Positions 41,594 to 50,523 of a DNA stretch of 64,000 nt are shown here, piece by piece. The stretch lies in contig DATCCY010000016.1 of the NCBI GenBank assembly GCA_036510975.1, positions 10,819 to 74,818 on the forward strand, given 5' to 3'. How positions within the stretch are numbered: the stretch's first letter is position 1; each line of letters begins with the position of its first letter. The position numbers and the translations under genes are program-made. The DNA is from Longivirga sp036510975 (lineage in GTDB: Bacteria > Actinomycetota > Actinomycetes > S36-B12 > CAIYMF01). The notes under the pieces were generated by a model that was not told where the DNA came from, did no database searches, and saw only the letters and a program-made list of their open reading frames with translations.

Positions 41594-44500
41594 ATGTACC
41601 GCCCGGTGCCCCCGCAGGTCGACCTGGCTGCGCTCGACCACGAGGTCCTCGACCTGTGGCGGGAGAAGGACGTCTTCGCGCGATCGCTGGCCGCCACCGA
41701 GGGCCGACCCCTCTGGGTCTTCAACGAGGGTCCGCCCACCGCCAACGGCAGGCCGGGCACCCATCACGTCGAGGCCCGGGTCTTCAAGGACGTGTTCCCG
41801 CGCTACCGCACGATGAAGGGCTACCACGTCCCCCGCAAGGCGGGGTGGGACTGCCACGGCCTCCCGGTCGAGCTGGCCGTGGAGAAGGAGCTCGGATTCG
41901 CCGGCAAGCAGGACATCGAGGCCTACGGCGTCGCGGAGTTCAACGCGCGCTGCCGCGAGTCCGTGCTCCGCCACGTCGACGCCTTCGCCGACCTCACCGA
42001 GCGGATGGGCTACTGGGTCGACATGGGCGACGCCTACTGGACGATGGACCCGCAGTACGTCGAGAGCGTGTGGTGGTCGCTCAAGCAGATCTTCGACAAG
42101 GGCCTGCTCGTGCAGGACCACCGCGTGACGCCGTACTGCCCGCGGTGCGGCACCGGTCTGTCCGACCACGAGCTGGCCCAGGGCTACGAGACGGTGGTCG
42201 ACCCCTCGGTCTACGTGCGGTTCCCGGTGACCGGTGGTGCGCTCGTCGAGCGGCACCCCGGGCTCGCGCTCCTCGTGTGGACCACGACCCCGTGGACGCT
42301 GGTCTCCAACACGGCGTGCGCGGTGAACCCGGACGTCGACTACGACGTGGCCCGCACCGCCGACGGCGAGACGCTGCTGGTCGCGTCCGCGCTGCGCGTG
42401 GCCGTCCTCGGCGAGGGATCGACCGTCCTCGAGCAGGTGCGCGGGTCCCAGGTCGTGGGGACGCCGTACGCACGGCCCTTCACCGGGGTCGAGTTCCCCG
42501 AGACCGACGCGCCGCTGCACACCGTGCTCGCGGCCGACTTCGTCACCACCGAGGACGGTTCGGGCATCGTGCACGAGGCGCCGGCCTTCGGCGCCGAGGA
42601 CCTCGCGCTGTGCCGCCAGTACGGCCTCCCGGTGGTGAACCCCCTGCGCCTCGACGGCCACTTCGAGACCTGGGTGCCGCTGGTCGGCGACGTGTTCTTC
42701 AAGAAGGCCGACGCCCTCCTCGTCGACGACCTCGCCGCGCGCGGCCTGCTCTTCAAGCACGTTCCCTACGAGCACACCTACCCGCACTGCTGGCGCTGCC
42801 ACACGCCGCTGGTCTACTACGCGCAGCCGTCCTGGTACATCCGCACCACCGCCGTGAAGGATGCGCTGCTCGCCGAGAACGAGGCGACCGACTGGCACCC
42901 GAAGACCATCCAGTGGGGCCGCTACGGCGACTGGCTCAACAACAACATCGACTGGGCGCTCTCGCGCAGCCGCTACTGGGGCACGCCCCTCCCGATCTGG
43001 CGCTGCGAGGCGGGCCACCTGTCGTGCGTCGAGTCCCTCGCGGATCTCGGTGCCCGAGCAGGGCAGGACGTGTCCGGCCTCGACCCGCACCGGCCCTACG
43101 TCGACGACGTCACCTTCCCGTGCGCCGAGTGCGGCGGGGTGTCCACGCGTGTCCCCGAGGTGATCGACGCCTGGTACGACAGCGGCGCGATGCCCTTCGC
43201 GCAGTTCGGGTATCCGCATCGCGGCGTCGACGACTTCGCCACCCGCTACCCGGCAGACTTCATCTGCGAGGCGATCGACCAGACCCGCGGCTGGTTCTAC
43301 ACGCTCATGGCGATCGGCACGCTCGTGTTCGAGCGGTCGTCCTACCGGACGGTGCTCTGCCTCGGCCACATCCTCGACGAGGAGGGCCGCAAGATGAGCA
43401 AGCACCTTGGCAACGTCCTGGAGCCGATCCCGCTCATGGACCAGCACGGCGCGGACGCCGTGCGCTGGTTCATGCTCGCCGGCGGCTCGCCGTGGCAGGC
43501 GCGCCGGGTGGGCCACTCGACGATCCAGGAGGTCGTGCGCAAGACGCTGCTGACCTACTGGAACACCGTCTCGTTCCAGGCCCTCTACGCCCTCGAGTCC
43601 GGGTTCGAGCCGAGCACGACGCCGGCTCCCCCGGTGTCCGAGCGCTCGGCGCTCGACCGCTGGGCGCTGTCCGAGGCGCACCGGCTCGCCCGTGACGTCG
43701 ACGTCGCGCTCGACGCCTACGACACGCAGCGCGCGGGTCGGCTGCTCTCGGCGTACGTCGACGACCTGTCGAACTGGTACGTCCGGCGCTCGCGGCGCCG
43801 CTTCTGGGCGGGCGACCCCGCTGCCCTGGCGACGCTGCACGAGTGCCTCTCCGTCGTCACCCTGCTGATGGCGCCGTTCACCCCGTTCATCACCGAGCGG
43901 GTGTGGCAGGACCTGTTCGCGTCGACCAGCACCGAGCTGCCCGACTCCGTGCACCTCGCGGCCTGGCCCGAGGTCGACGGCAGCCTCGTCGACGACGAGC
44001 TCGCCGACCAGATGGCGCTCGTCCGCCGCCTCGTGGAGCTCGGCCGCGCGGCGCGGGCCGGCTCGAGCGTGCGGACCCGGCAGCCGCTCGGCCGCGCGCT
44101 CGTCGCGGCGCCAGGCTGGGAGCGGCTGCCCGCCGACCTGCGCGCCGAGGTGTCCGAGGAGCTCAACTGCGGCGAGCTGCTCGCGCTGGTCGACGTCACC
44201 GAGGCCCACCTCGTCGAGGTAAGCGTGAAGGCCAACTTCCGCACCCTCGGCAAGCGCTTCGGCAAGGGCACGCCGCCGGTGGCGCAGGCCGTCGCCGACG
44301 CCGACGCCGCTGCCCTGGTGGCCGCCCTGCGCGCCGACGGCAGGGCCACGCTCGTGGTCGACGGCGCCGAGGTCTCGCTCGGCGAGGAGGACGTGCTCGT
44401 GACCGAGACGCCGCGTGCCGGGTGGGCGGTCGCGAGCGACGGCGGCGAGACGGTGGCCCTCGACCTCGAGCTCACCCCCGCGCTGCGCCGGGCCGGCCTC

Positions 44501-44746
44501 GCGCGCGAGACCGTGCGGCTGGTGCAGGAGGCGCGCAAGTCCGCCGGGTTCGCGGTCAGCGACCGGATCTCCTTCGCCTGGTCGAGCGAGGACGCCGAGC
44601 TCGCGGACGCCCTGCGCGAGCACGGTCCCTCGGTCGCCGACGAGGTGCTGGCGACGTCGTTCACCGAGGGCGCGTCGCCCGCGTCCGCGACCGTCAGCGG
44701 CGAGGACGCCGACCTCGGTCTGCGCTGGTGGATCACGCTCGCCTGA
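41594..44746 (+). CDS. ileS: isoleucyl-tRNA synthetase with GXHH signature
   Basis: IleS charges tRNA-Ile. The 1,050-residue class I enzyme has the KMSKH loop at residues 600-604, zinc-finger-like cysteine pairs (YCPRCGTG, CAECGG) and a C-terminal anticodon-binding region. The first signature is unusual: residues 55-58 read G-T-H-H (in NGRPGTHHVEAR) instead of H-x-G-H, so the first and third positions are exchanged. The sequence around it is Streptomyces-like. The ATG follows GGAGG by four bases, inside the platform of the T-box. The gene is flanked by convergent divIVA. Confidence 0.97.
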   Translation: MYRPVPPQVDLAALDHEVLDLWREKDVFARSLAATEGRPLWVFNEGPPTANGRPGTHHVEARVFKDVFPRYRTMKGYHVPRKAGWDCHGLPVELAVEKELGFAGKQDIEAYGVAEFNARCRESVLRHVDAFADLTERMGYWVDMGDAYWTMDPQYVESVWWSLKQIFDKGLLVQDHRVTPYCPRCGTGLSDHELAQGYETVVDPSVYVRFPVTGGALVERHPGLALLVWTTTPWTLVSNTACAVNPDVDYDVARTADGETLLVASALRVAVLGEGSTVLEQVRGSQVVGTPYARPFTGVEFPETDAPLHTVLAADFVTTEDGSGIVHEAPAFGAEDLALCRQYGLPVVNPLRLDGHFETWVPLVGDVFFKKADALLVDDLAARGLLFKHVPYEHTYPHCWRCHTPLVYYAQPSWYIRTTAVKDALLAENEATDWHPKTIQWGRYGDWLNNNIDWALSRSRYWGTPLPIWRCEAGHLSCVESLADLGARAGQDVSGLDPHRPYVDDVTFPCAECGGVSTRVPEVIDAWYDSGAMPFAQFGYPHRGVDDFATRYPADFICEAIDQTRGWFYTLMAIGTLVFERSSYRTVLCLGHILDEEGRKMSKHLGNVLEPIPLMDQHGADAVRWFMLAGGSPWQARRVGHSTIQEVVRKTLLTYWNTVSFQALYALESGFEPSTTPAPPVSERSALDRWALSEAHRLARDVDVALDAYDTQRAGRLLSAYVDDLSNWYVRRSRRRFWAGDPAALATLHECLSVVTLLMAPFTPFITERVWQDLFASTSTELPDSVHLAAWPEVDGSLVDDELADQMALVRRLVELGRAARAGSSVRTRQPLGRALVAAPGWERLPADLRAEVSEELNCGELLALVDVTEAHLVEVSVKANFRTLGKRFGKGTPPVAQAVADADAAALVAALRADGRATLVVDGAEVSLGEEDVLVTETPRAGWAVASDGGETVALDLELTPALRRAGLARETVRLVQEARKSAGFAVSDRISFAWSSEDAELADALREHGPSVADEVLATSFTEGASPASATVSGEDADLGLRWWITLA

Positions 44747-44971
44747 GCAGCACGGACCGTTCGTGACCCGTGGCAATGCTACGGCGGCGCCCGACCTCGG
44801 CCTCAGGGCGGGCCGCGCGCCCGGCAGCGTCAGCGCGCGCCGGAGAGCGCGCAGCCGCTGGCGATCTCGGCACAGCCCCCTGGCTCACGACGCGCACGAC
44901 CCGCACGACCCGCACGACGATGGGCCCCGGCCGTCATGGCCGGACCCATCGTCGTAGATCGTGCGGGAGCG
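44747..44971. other. intergenic region between convergent ileS and divIVA
   Basis: This 225-base gap has no gene. It holds three tandem copies of a 9-base unit (CGCACGACC, 44893-44919) and the hairpin listed separately at 44914-44955. Confidence 0.5.
44914..44955. terminator. hairpin between ileS and divIVA
   Basis: Arms ACGACGATGGG and CCGGCC pair with GGCCGG and CCCATCGTCGT around a GTCAT loop, with one small internal asymmetry. It begins 16 bases after the divIVA stop and 167 bases after the ileS stop, so it can serve as a two-way terminator. Confidence 0.6.
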
Positions 44972-45844
44972 CTACGCCTGCTGCGGCGGGGCGCCGTCGT
45001 TCGGGACCGCGAACGGTGACTGCGGCTGTTGCTGGGCCGGCTGCTGCGGCGGTGCAGGCGGAGCCTGCTGCGGCTGGGCCGGCTGCTGCGGCGCTGCAGG
45101 CGGGGCCTGCTGTTGTGGCGGCTGGGGTGCGACCGGCTGCGGCGGCGCGGCGGTCGGCGGCGGAGGCGACAGCTGCGGGGCCTGCTGCGCAGGGGCCTGC
45201 GGCGGCGGTGCCTGCTGGAGCTGCGCGGCCACGGCGGGCGGCGCGGCCGCCGGCGCGGGCGGGGACGCCACGACGGGTGCCGACGTCACGGGTGCCGTCG
45301 TGGCAGGTGCTGCCGCGGCTGGGGCGGCGTCGGTCCCCCGGGAGTCGAGCTCCCGGAGCGCGGCCTCGTGGTGCTGGCGCAGCCGCGTCCGGTACTCGCG
45401 CTCGAAGGCACGCAGCTCCTCGACCCGGCGCTCGAGGGCGGCGCGCTCGGTCACGGCGGCGCTCTCGAGCTCGTCGACCTTGGCGCGCGCGTCGGCCAGC
45501 ATGATGTCCGCCTCGGCCCTGGCGCGCGCCTTGTGCTCCTCGGCCGTCTTCTGGGCCAGCGCGAGCATGGCGACGGCCTGCTCGTTGTGGTCCGGGACGG
45601 GCGGGGCCGGTGGCGCGACCGGCGGGGGCGGGGGCGGTGGCGCTGCAGCAGTCGCAGCGGTCGCCGCGGCGGCCGACTGCTCGGCCGCGGCGACGCGACC
45701 CTTGAGCTCGGCGTTCTCGCGCGCCAGCGCGCCGAGCTCGAGCTCGACCTGGTCGAGGAACGAGTCCACCTCGTCCATCTCGTAGCCCTTGCGCTTGGCA
45801 GTCGAGAACTGCTTGTTGCGCACGTCCTCGGGAGTCAATGCCAT
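44972..45844 (-). CDS. divIVA: DivIVA/Wag31-type polar growth protein
   Basis: DivIVA proteins mark curved membrane at poles and septa and direct cell-wall growth in actinobacteria. The 290-residue protein has the N-terminal membrane-binding DivIVA domain (TPEDVRNKQFSTAKRKGYEMDEVDSFLDQV, about residues 4-33). A short Ala/Pro linker (60-84), a second coiled coil (about 88-168) and a Pro/Gln/Ala-rich tail of about 120 residues follow. ATG 45844 has GAGGTGA upstream. It is the last gene of the dcw group, after sepF and yggT. Confidence 0.95.
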   Translation of the reverse strand: MALTPEDVRNKQFSTAKRKGYEMDEVDSFLDQVELELGALARENAELKGRVAAAEQSAAAATAATAAAPPPPPPPVAPPAPPVPDHNEQAVAMLALAQKTAEEHKARARAEADIMLADARAKVDELESAAVTERAALERRVEELRAFEREYRTRLRQHHEAALRELDSRGTDAAPAAAAPATTAPVTSAPVVASPPAPAAAPPAVAAQLQQAPPPQAPAQQAPQLSPPPPTAAPPQPVAPQPPQQQAPPAAPQQPAQPQQAPPAPPQQPAQQQPQSPFAVPNDGAPPQQA

Positions 45845-45908
45845 CAGGTCACCTCGGTGTAGGGAAGGTCGGCCAGGGTCGAGTCTAGAGGGTGGGGGTG
45901 CGGACGGC

Positions 45909-46211
45909 TCATATCAGCAACGCCAGCGAGATCAGGATCCGGATGAGGATGAACAGCAGGAGGAACACGACCGTGATCTGGAAGTCGAACTGACCAACAC
46001 GGATCGACGGGATGATGCGGGAGAGCAGCTTGATCGGCGGGTCCGTGACCGTGTAGATCGCCTCCACGAGGACCAGCACGATCCCGCCGGGCCGCCAGTC
46101 GCGCGCGAACATGAAGACATAGTCGACCACGATGCGTGCGATGAGCACGACGAGGTAGATCTGCAGGACCCAGGCGAGCGAGAGGCCTACGACGGACGTG
46201 CCGATGGTCAC
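45909..46211 (-). CDS. yggT: YggT-family membrane protein
   Basis: This 100-residue YggT protein has two hydrophobic hairpins with the conserved RPGG between them (FARDWRPGGIVLVLVEAIYTVTDP). YggT genes lie between sepF and divIVA in many Gram-positive bacteria and have been tied to osmotic tolerance and division, without a defined activity. GTG 46211 is preceded by CAGGAC. Confidence 0.9.
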   Translation of the reverse strand: MTIGTSVVGLSLAWVLQIYLVVLIARIVVDYVFMFARDWRPGGIVLVLVEAIYTVTDPPIKLLSRIIPSIRVGQFDFQITVVFLLLFILIRILISLALLI

Positions 46212-46244
46212 CGCGGTCCTGTCCTGTCGGTGCCGAGCGCGAGC

Positions 46245-46784
46245 TCAGCTCTGGTTGAAGAAGCCGTCCTGGGCGAGGCGACGCGCCTCGGCCGCGACGT
46301 CCACGTTGACCGGGGAGAGCAGGAACACCTTGTTGGTGACCCGCTCGATGGTGCCCCGGCAGCCGAACACCAGACCAGCGGCGAAGTCCACCAGGCGCTT
46401 GGCGTCGACGTCGTCCATGTCGGTGAGGTTCATGATGACCGGCACACCCTCGCGGAACTCCTCGCCGATGCGACGGGCGTCGTTGTAGGTGCGCGGGTGC
46501 AGCGTGGTGATGCGGTACAGGTCGCTCACGGCGGACGAGTCGGCGCTCGCGGCGTGCGGCACCGCGAGCGGGTCGGTCGCCAGCGCGCCGCGGGTGGCGG
46601 GCACCGGATCGACCGTGCGGGCCGATGCGGCCCGGACGGGCTGCACCTCGCGCACGGAGGAGTACGAGCGGGGCTCCTCGTGGCGCGGGCGCGGGTCGAC
46701 GTAGTCGTCGTCGTGCTCGGCGTACTCGAGGCCCTCGTCCTCGACCAGGCCGAGGTAGACCGCCATCTTGCGCATCGCGCCCAT
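46245..46784 (-). CDS. sepF: cell division protein SepF
   Basis: SepF anchors FtsZ to the membrane, replacing the missing FtsA in actinobacteria. The 179-residue protein has an N-terminal amphipathic helix (MRKMAVYLGLVED), an acidic/polar linker and the C-terminal SepF core with ARRIGEEFREGVPVIMNLTDMDD and VFGCRGTIERVTNKVFLLSP. The start ATG has GAGGAGC upstream. It binds the C-terminal FtsZ peptide DVPDFLK, which is present in the FtsZ encoded here. Confidence 0.96.
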   Translation of the reverse strand: MGAMRKMAVYLGLVEDEGLEYAEHDDDYVDPRPRHEEPRSYSSVREVQPVRAASARTVDPVPATRGALATDPLAVPHAASADSSAVSDLYRITTLHPRTYNDARRIGEEFREGVPVIMNLTDMDDVDAKRLVDFAAGLVFGCRGTIERVTNKVFLLSPVNVDVAAEARRLAQDGFFNQS

Positions 46785-46873
46785 GCCTGCTCCTCGTCAC
46801 GTGCTGTCCACGACCCGCTGCGCCGCGGATGCGTACGACGGCGGCACGCGTGGCACGCGCCGTCGCGGAAACG

Positions 46874-47581
46874 CTACCCGAGTGCGGGGCGCCCTCCGAG
46901 CACCGCCGTGCCCACGCGCACGTGTGTCGCGCCCGACTCGACCGCTTCCTCGAGGTCCTGGGACATGCCCGCCGACACGACGGTCGCCCCCGGGTGCTCG
47001 CGCCGGAACGCCGCGGCGGCCTCGGCCAGCCGCGCGAAGGCCGCCCGCGGGTCCTCCTCGAGGGGGGCCACGGCCATGAGGCCCGCGAGCCGCAAGGCCG
47101 GACACCGCCCCACGACGACCTCGGCCAGGGCCGCGAGGTCGGCAGGGACGGCACCTCCGCGGTGCGGCTGCGGCGGCTCGGCCAGGTCTACCTGGAGCAG
47201 GACGTCGACCCGTCGACCCAGTTCGGCGGCCGCCCGGTCGAGCGCCGTGGCCAGCTCGGGACGGTCGACGGACTCGACGACATCGGCGTAGGAGACGACG
47301 TGGCGGGCCTTGTTGCGCTGCAGCTGCCCGATGAAGTGCCAGCGCAGCCCGAGGTCGGCGCACTCCTCGTGCTTCGGTCGCGCCTCCTGGTCGCGGTTCT
47401 CCGCGACGTCGGTGACGCCGAGACCGGCGAGCAGCCGGACGTCGGAGGCTGGCCAGGTCTTCGTGACGACGACGAGCCGCACGCTGCCAGGCACGCGGCC
47501 CCCGAGCCGTTCGGCCGTCGCGATCCGGGCGTGGACCTCGGCGAGGTTCGCCGCGAGCTCCGCGCGTCGCTCGGCGCTCAC
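46874..47581 (-). CDS. yggS: YggS/PLPBP family PLP homeostasis protein
   Basis: YggS proteins bind pyridoxal phosphate and keep PLP and keto/amino-acid pools balanced without a known reaction. The 235-residue alanine-racemase-like barrel has the cofactor lysine K41 in VVVTKTWP, and the segments WHFIGQLQRNKAR and GLMAVAP. It lies between sepF and yfiH; its start overlaps the yfiH stop by four bases, the usual actinobacterial order. Confidence 0.94.
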   Translation of the reverse strand: MSAERRAELAANLAEVHARIATAERLGGRVPGSVRLVVVTKTWPASDVRLLAGLGVTDVAENRDQEARPKHEECADLGLRWHFIGQLQRNKARHVVSYADVVESVDRPELATALDRAAAELGRRVDVLLQVDLAEPPQPHRGGAVPADLAALAEVVVGRCPALRLAGLMAVAPLEEDPRAAFARLAEAAAAFRREHPGATVVSAGMSQDLEEAVESGATHVRVGTAVLGGRPALG

Positions 47582-48321
47582 GCCCGCACCGCCTCGGGGA
47601 GCAGGGTGACCACACCCCCGTGCCGACCCGTGACGTGGTCACGACGGTAGGAGTAGAGCGACGCCGTCTCCGTGGTGCAGCCCAGATGCAGCTGGGGCGT
47701 CACCCCGGCCGAGCGGAGCCGGGCGACGACGGCGGCGCGCAGGTCGAGGCCGGGGAGTCCGCCTGCGGCGACCGACGCCGCCTCGGGGGCGACGGCGACG
47801 ACCTCGTCGAAGCGTGCGCGGGGCACGGCGTAGCAGCGACCGCAGATGGCCGGGCCCACCACGGCGCGCACCCGGTCGAGCCGTGCGCCGAGATCCGCCA
47901 TCGAGGACAGCGTCTGCCCCACGACGTCCGAGAGCACCCCGCGCCACCCCGCATGCACCACGGCCACCACTCCGCGACCGCTGTCGCCGAGCAGGACCGG
48001 CACGCAGTCGGCCGCGAGCACGAGCAGCGCGATCCCGGGCACCGTCGTGACGAGGGCGTCCACCTCGGGCACGGGCGTCGCGCTCGGACCCGCGACCTGG
48101 CCGACGTCGTTGCCGTGCACGGGCGCCATCGTGACCACGTGCGCCGCGTCGACGCCGACCCGTCCCGCGAGCGCGGCCCGGTTGTCGAGCACGTGTCCGA
48201 GGTCGTCGCCGACGTGGTCGGCGAGGTTGCCGGCGTCGTACGGCGGGAGGCTGACGCCGTCGGTGCGGTCCGCGAACGCCCAGCGCACGCGCGGGCCGAG
48301 GGATCCGTCGACGAACGCCAT
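47578..48321 (-). CDS. yfiH: YfiH-type purine nucleosidase/laccase-domain protein
   Basis: This 247-residue protein has the DUF152/laccase-like fold of YfiH (YlmD, LACC1 relatives), which act on purine nucleosides or as peptidoglycan-precursor editors. The metal triad is visible as His in VHGNDV, Cys in ADCVPVL and His in VHAGWRG. A CAGGGT hexamer ends six bases before the ATG, so translation may be leaderless. It follows ftsZ by 83 bases and overlaps yggS. Confidence 0.92.
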   Translation of the reverse strand: MAFVDGSLGPRVRWAFADRTDGVSLPPYDAGNLADHVGDDLGHVLDNRAALAGRVGVDAAHVVTMAPVHGNDVGQVAGPSATPVPEVDALVTTVPGIALLVLAADCVPVLLGDSGRGVVAVVHAGWRGVLSDVVGQTLSSMADLGARLDRVRAVVGPAICGRCYAVPRARFDEVVAVAPEAASVAAGGLPGLDLRAAVVARLRSAGVTPQLHLGCTTETASLYSYRRDHVTGRHGGVVTLLPEAVRA

Positions 48322-48404
48322 GGCCCCACCCTGTCAGGCGGGGGCTGCGGGCGCATGCACCCGGGCGTGGCTGCGGCCGGACGCGAGCTCGTGGTCGGGC
48401 GGTC

Positions 48405-49568
48405 CTACTTGAGGAAGTCCGGCACGTCGAGGTCGTCGTCGTCGCTGGCGTCGTCGAACACGATGGTGCGCGGTTCGCGCCTGGGCAGGTCCTCCGGCGA
48501 CACCGGGATGACGGCGGGCTGCCCGGCCTCGGCGGTGGCCCGCGCGGTGTCGACCGCGAGCGGCGTCTCGTCGACATCGCCGCGGGTGACCGGCTTGTTG
48601 CCGCTGCGACGGGCCGGCGGGAGTCCGCCGTCGAAGCCGGCCGCGATGACGGTGACGCGCACCTCGTCGCCGAGGGTGTCGTCGATGACCGCGCCGAAGA
48701 TGATGTTGGCCTCGGGGTGCGCGGCGTCGGCGACCAGGCGTGCGGCCTCGTTGATCTCGAAGAGCCCGAGGTCCGAACCGCCCGAGATGGACAGCAGGAC
48801 TCCGTGCGCGCCGTCGATGCTCGCCTCGAGCAGCGGGCTCGAGATCGCCGACTCGGCAGCGGCGACGGCGCGGTCGTCTCCGCGTGCGGAGCCGATGCCC
48901 ATGAGGGCGCTGCCGGCGCCGGCCATGATGCTCTTCACGTCGGCGAAGTCGAGGTTGATCAGGCCGGGCGTGGTGATGAGGTCGGTGATGCCGCTGACGC
49001 CCTGGAGCAGGACCTGGTCGGCCTGGCGGAACGCGTCGAGCATCGAGATGTTGCGGTCCGACAGCGCGAGCAGCCGGTCGTTCGGGATGACGATGAGGGT
49101 GTCGACCTCGGCGCGCAGCGCGTCGACCCCGGTGTCGGCCTGCACGCCGCGGCGCTTGCCCTCGAAGCCGAACGGGCGGGTGACCACGCCGATGGTGAGG
49201 GCACCGAGCTGGCGGGCGATCTTCGCGATGACGGGAGCACCTCCGGTGCCCGTGCCACCACCTTCGCCCGCGGTCACGAAGACCATGTCGGAGCCCTTGA
49301 GGACCTCCTCGATGTCCTCGGTGTGGTCCTCGGCCGCACGACGACCGACCTCCGGGTCGGCGCCGGCGCCGAGCCCGCGGGTGAGCTCGCGACCGATGTC
49401 GAGCTTCACGTCGGCGTCGCTCATGAGCAGGGCCTGCGCGTCGGTGTTGACGGCGATGAACTCGACGCCCTTGAGACCGACCTCGATCATCCGGTTCACG
49501 GCGTTGACGCCGCCGCCGCCGATGCCCACGACCTTGATGACCGCGAGGTAGTTCTGAGGAGCCGCCAC
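48405..49568 (-). CDS. ftsZ: cell division protein FtsZ
   Basis: FtsZ is the tubulin-like GTPase of the division ring. The 387-residue protein has the GTP-binding signature GGGTGTGGAP, the GIGGGGVNAVNRM opening, the T7 synergy region (NLDFADVKSIM) and the C-terminal peptide DDLDVPDFLK that binds SepF and other partners. The start is GTG 49568. A 31-base palindrome and a possible promoter lie in the 235-base gap upstream, so ftsZ has control separate from the other dcw genes. Confidence 0.98.
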   Translation of the reverse strand: MAAPQNYLAVIKVVGIGGGGVNAVNRMIEVGLKGVEFIAVNTDAQALLMSDADVKLDIGRELTRGLGAGADPEVGRRAAEDHTEDIEEVLKGSDMVFVTAGEGGGTGTGGAPVIAKIARQLGALTIGVVTRPFGFEGKRRGVQADTGVDALRAEVDTLIVIPNDRLLALSDRNISMLDAFRQADQVLLQGVSGITDLITTPGLINLDFADVKSIMAGAGSALMGIGSARGDDRAVAAAESAISSPLLEASIDGAHGVLLSISGGSDLGLFEINEAARLVADAAHPEANIIFGAVIDDTLGDEVRVTVIAAGFDGGLPPARRSGNKPVTRGDVDETPLAVDTARATAEAGQPAVIPVSPEDLPRREPRTIVFDDASDDDDLDVPDFLK

Positions 49569-49613
49569 GGCGCCCGCCTTCTCTCGTCACTCGGCACGGG
49601 ACGACTCTGGGGC

Positions 49614-49644
49614 AACTCTCATCCTCACGTAGAGGCTCAGAGTT
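49614..49644 (-). promoter_or_regulatory. palindrome in the ftsZ leader
   Basis: Two 13-base arms (49614-49626 and 49632-49644) pair with two mismatches around a 5-base loop. It starts 46 bases before the ftsZ start codon and lies inside the predicted transcript, so it could be an operator or an RNA hairpin acting on the message. I recall similar AACYCT-like palindromes before ftsZ in other actinobacteria. Confidence 0.55.
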
Positions 49645-49667
49645 ATGTCATCCTGCAGGTGCGGGTG

Positions 49668-49697
49668 AACTTACGACGCCGAGGCCCGGGTGCGCAA
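49668..49697 (-). promoter_or_regulatory. possible ftsZ promoter
   Basis: On the minus strand TTGCGC (49697-49692) and TAAGTT (49673-49668) are 18 bases apart. The transcript would start near 49661, leaving about 93 bases of leader that contain the palindrome. Confidence 0.4.
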
Positions 49698-49803
49698 GGC
49701 GATCGGGGAAACACGAGAGCGTCACGACGCGCACTGTCGGCCAGATCCACTGTCCCCCAACGTATCCCGCGAGACTGAGAATCCCTCGGCGGGGACTTGA
49801 GGG

Positions 49804-50523
49804 TCAGGGTTTGGTGGACCCGGTCCCCCGTGTCGTCGGCAGGTCGGGGGCCGACACGTCGTAGGAGACGGCCTTGACCTTGAGCAGCGCGGCGAGAACG
49901 GCGGCCTTGCGGTCGCTCTGCGACGCGTCGCCCCACTGGACCGTCGTGCCGTCGGCCAGCGTGACGACGACGTCGTCGCGGGTGCGCGCGGCGACGGACG
50001 CCACGCGCGCGGCGAGCGGCTTGGGCAGGGCGGCGTAGACCGCGATCGCGGAGGACATCGCGGTGTCGTTGTCGGCCGTCAGCGTGGCCATCCCGCGGGG
50101 CACCGTGGTCAGGGAGCCGAAGCGCGCGCCGGTGACGTCGAGGTAGGTCCATCCGCCGCCGTCGCGCGTGACCGCGAGCGGCCGGCGCTCGGTGACGACG
50201 ACGACGAGGACGTTCGGCCAGCCGCGACGTACCTCGACCGAGGCCACCCGCGGCAGGGCGGCCACCCGCTCGACGATTCCGTCGGTGCCGACCCGCGCGA
50301 GCTGGATCCCCGCAGGAACCGCCGCGGCCTGGCGCACCGAGTCGGCGCTGAGGTTCACGGCGCCGACCACGCGCACCTCCTTCACGGTCAGGAGGGCGGA
50401 GAACCAGACGACCCACGCCGCGACCGCCACGACCGCCAGGAGAACCGCCAGCGCGGCCCACTGCTTCGTGCGTCGCGTCCGAGCGGCCGCGCCGAAGCGT
50501 TGCGCGGACTCGACGACCGTCAT
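49804..50523 (-). CDS. ftsQ: cell division protein FtsQ (DivIB)
   Basis: FtsQ links the FtsZ ring to the FtsL/FtsB and FtsI/FtsW septal synthases. The 239-residue protein has a basic cytoplasmic N-terminus, one membrane helix (about residues 24-46) and a POTRA domain (KEVRVVGAVNLSADSVRQAA). The FtsQ domain follows with SVEVRRGWPNVLVVVVTERRP. The start overlaps the murC stop by four bases. Confidence 0.94.
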   Translation of the reverse strand: MTVVESAQRFGAAARTRRTKQWAALAVLLAVVAVAAWVVWFSALLTVKEVRVVGAVNLSADSVRQAAAVPAGIQLARVGTDGIVERVAALPRVASVEVRRGWPNVLVVVVTERRPLAVTRDGGGWTYLDVTGARFGSLTTVPRGMATLTADNDTAMSSAIAVYAALPKPLAARVASVAARTRDDVVVTLADGTTVQWGDASQSDRKAAVLAALLKVKAVSYDVSAPDLPTTRGTGSTKP

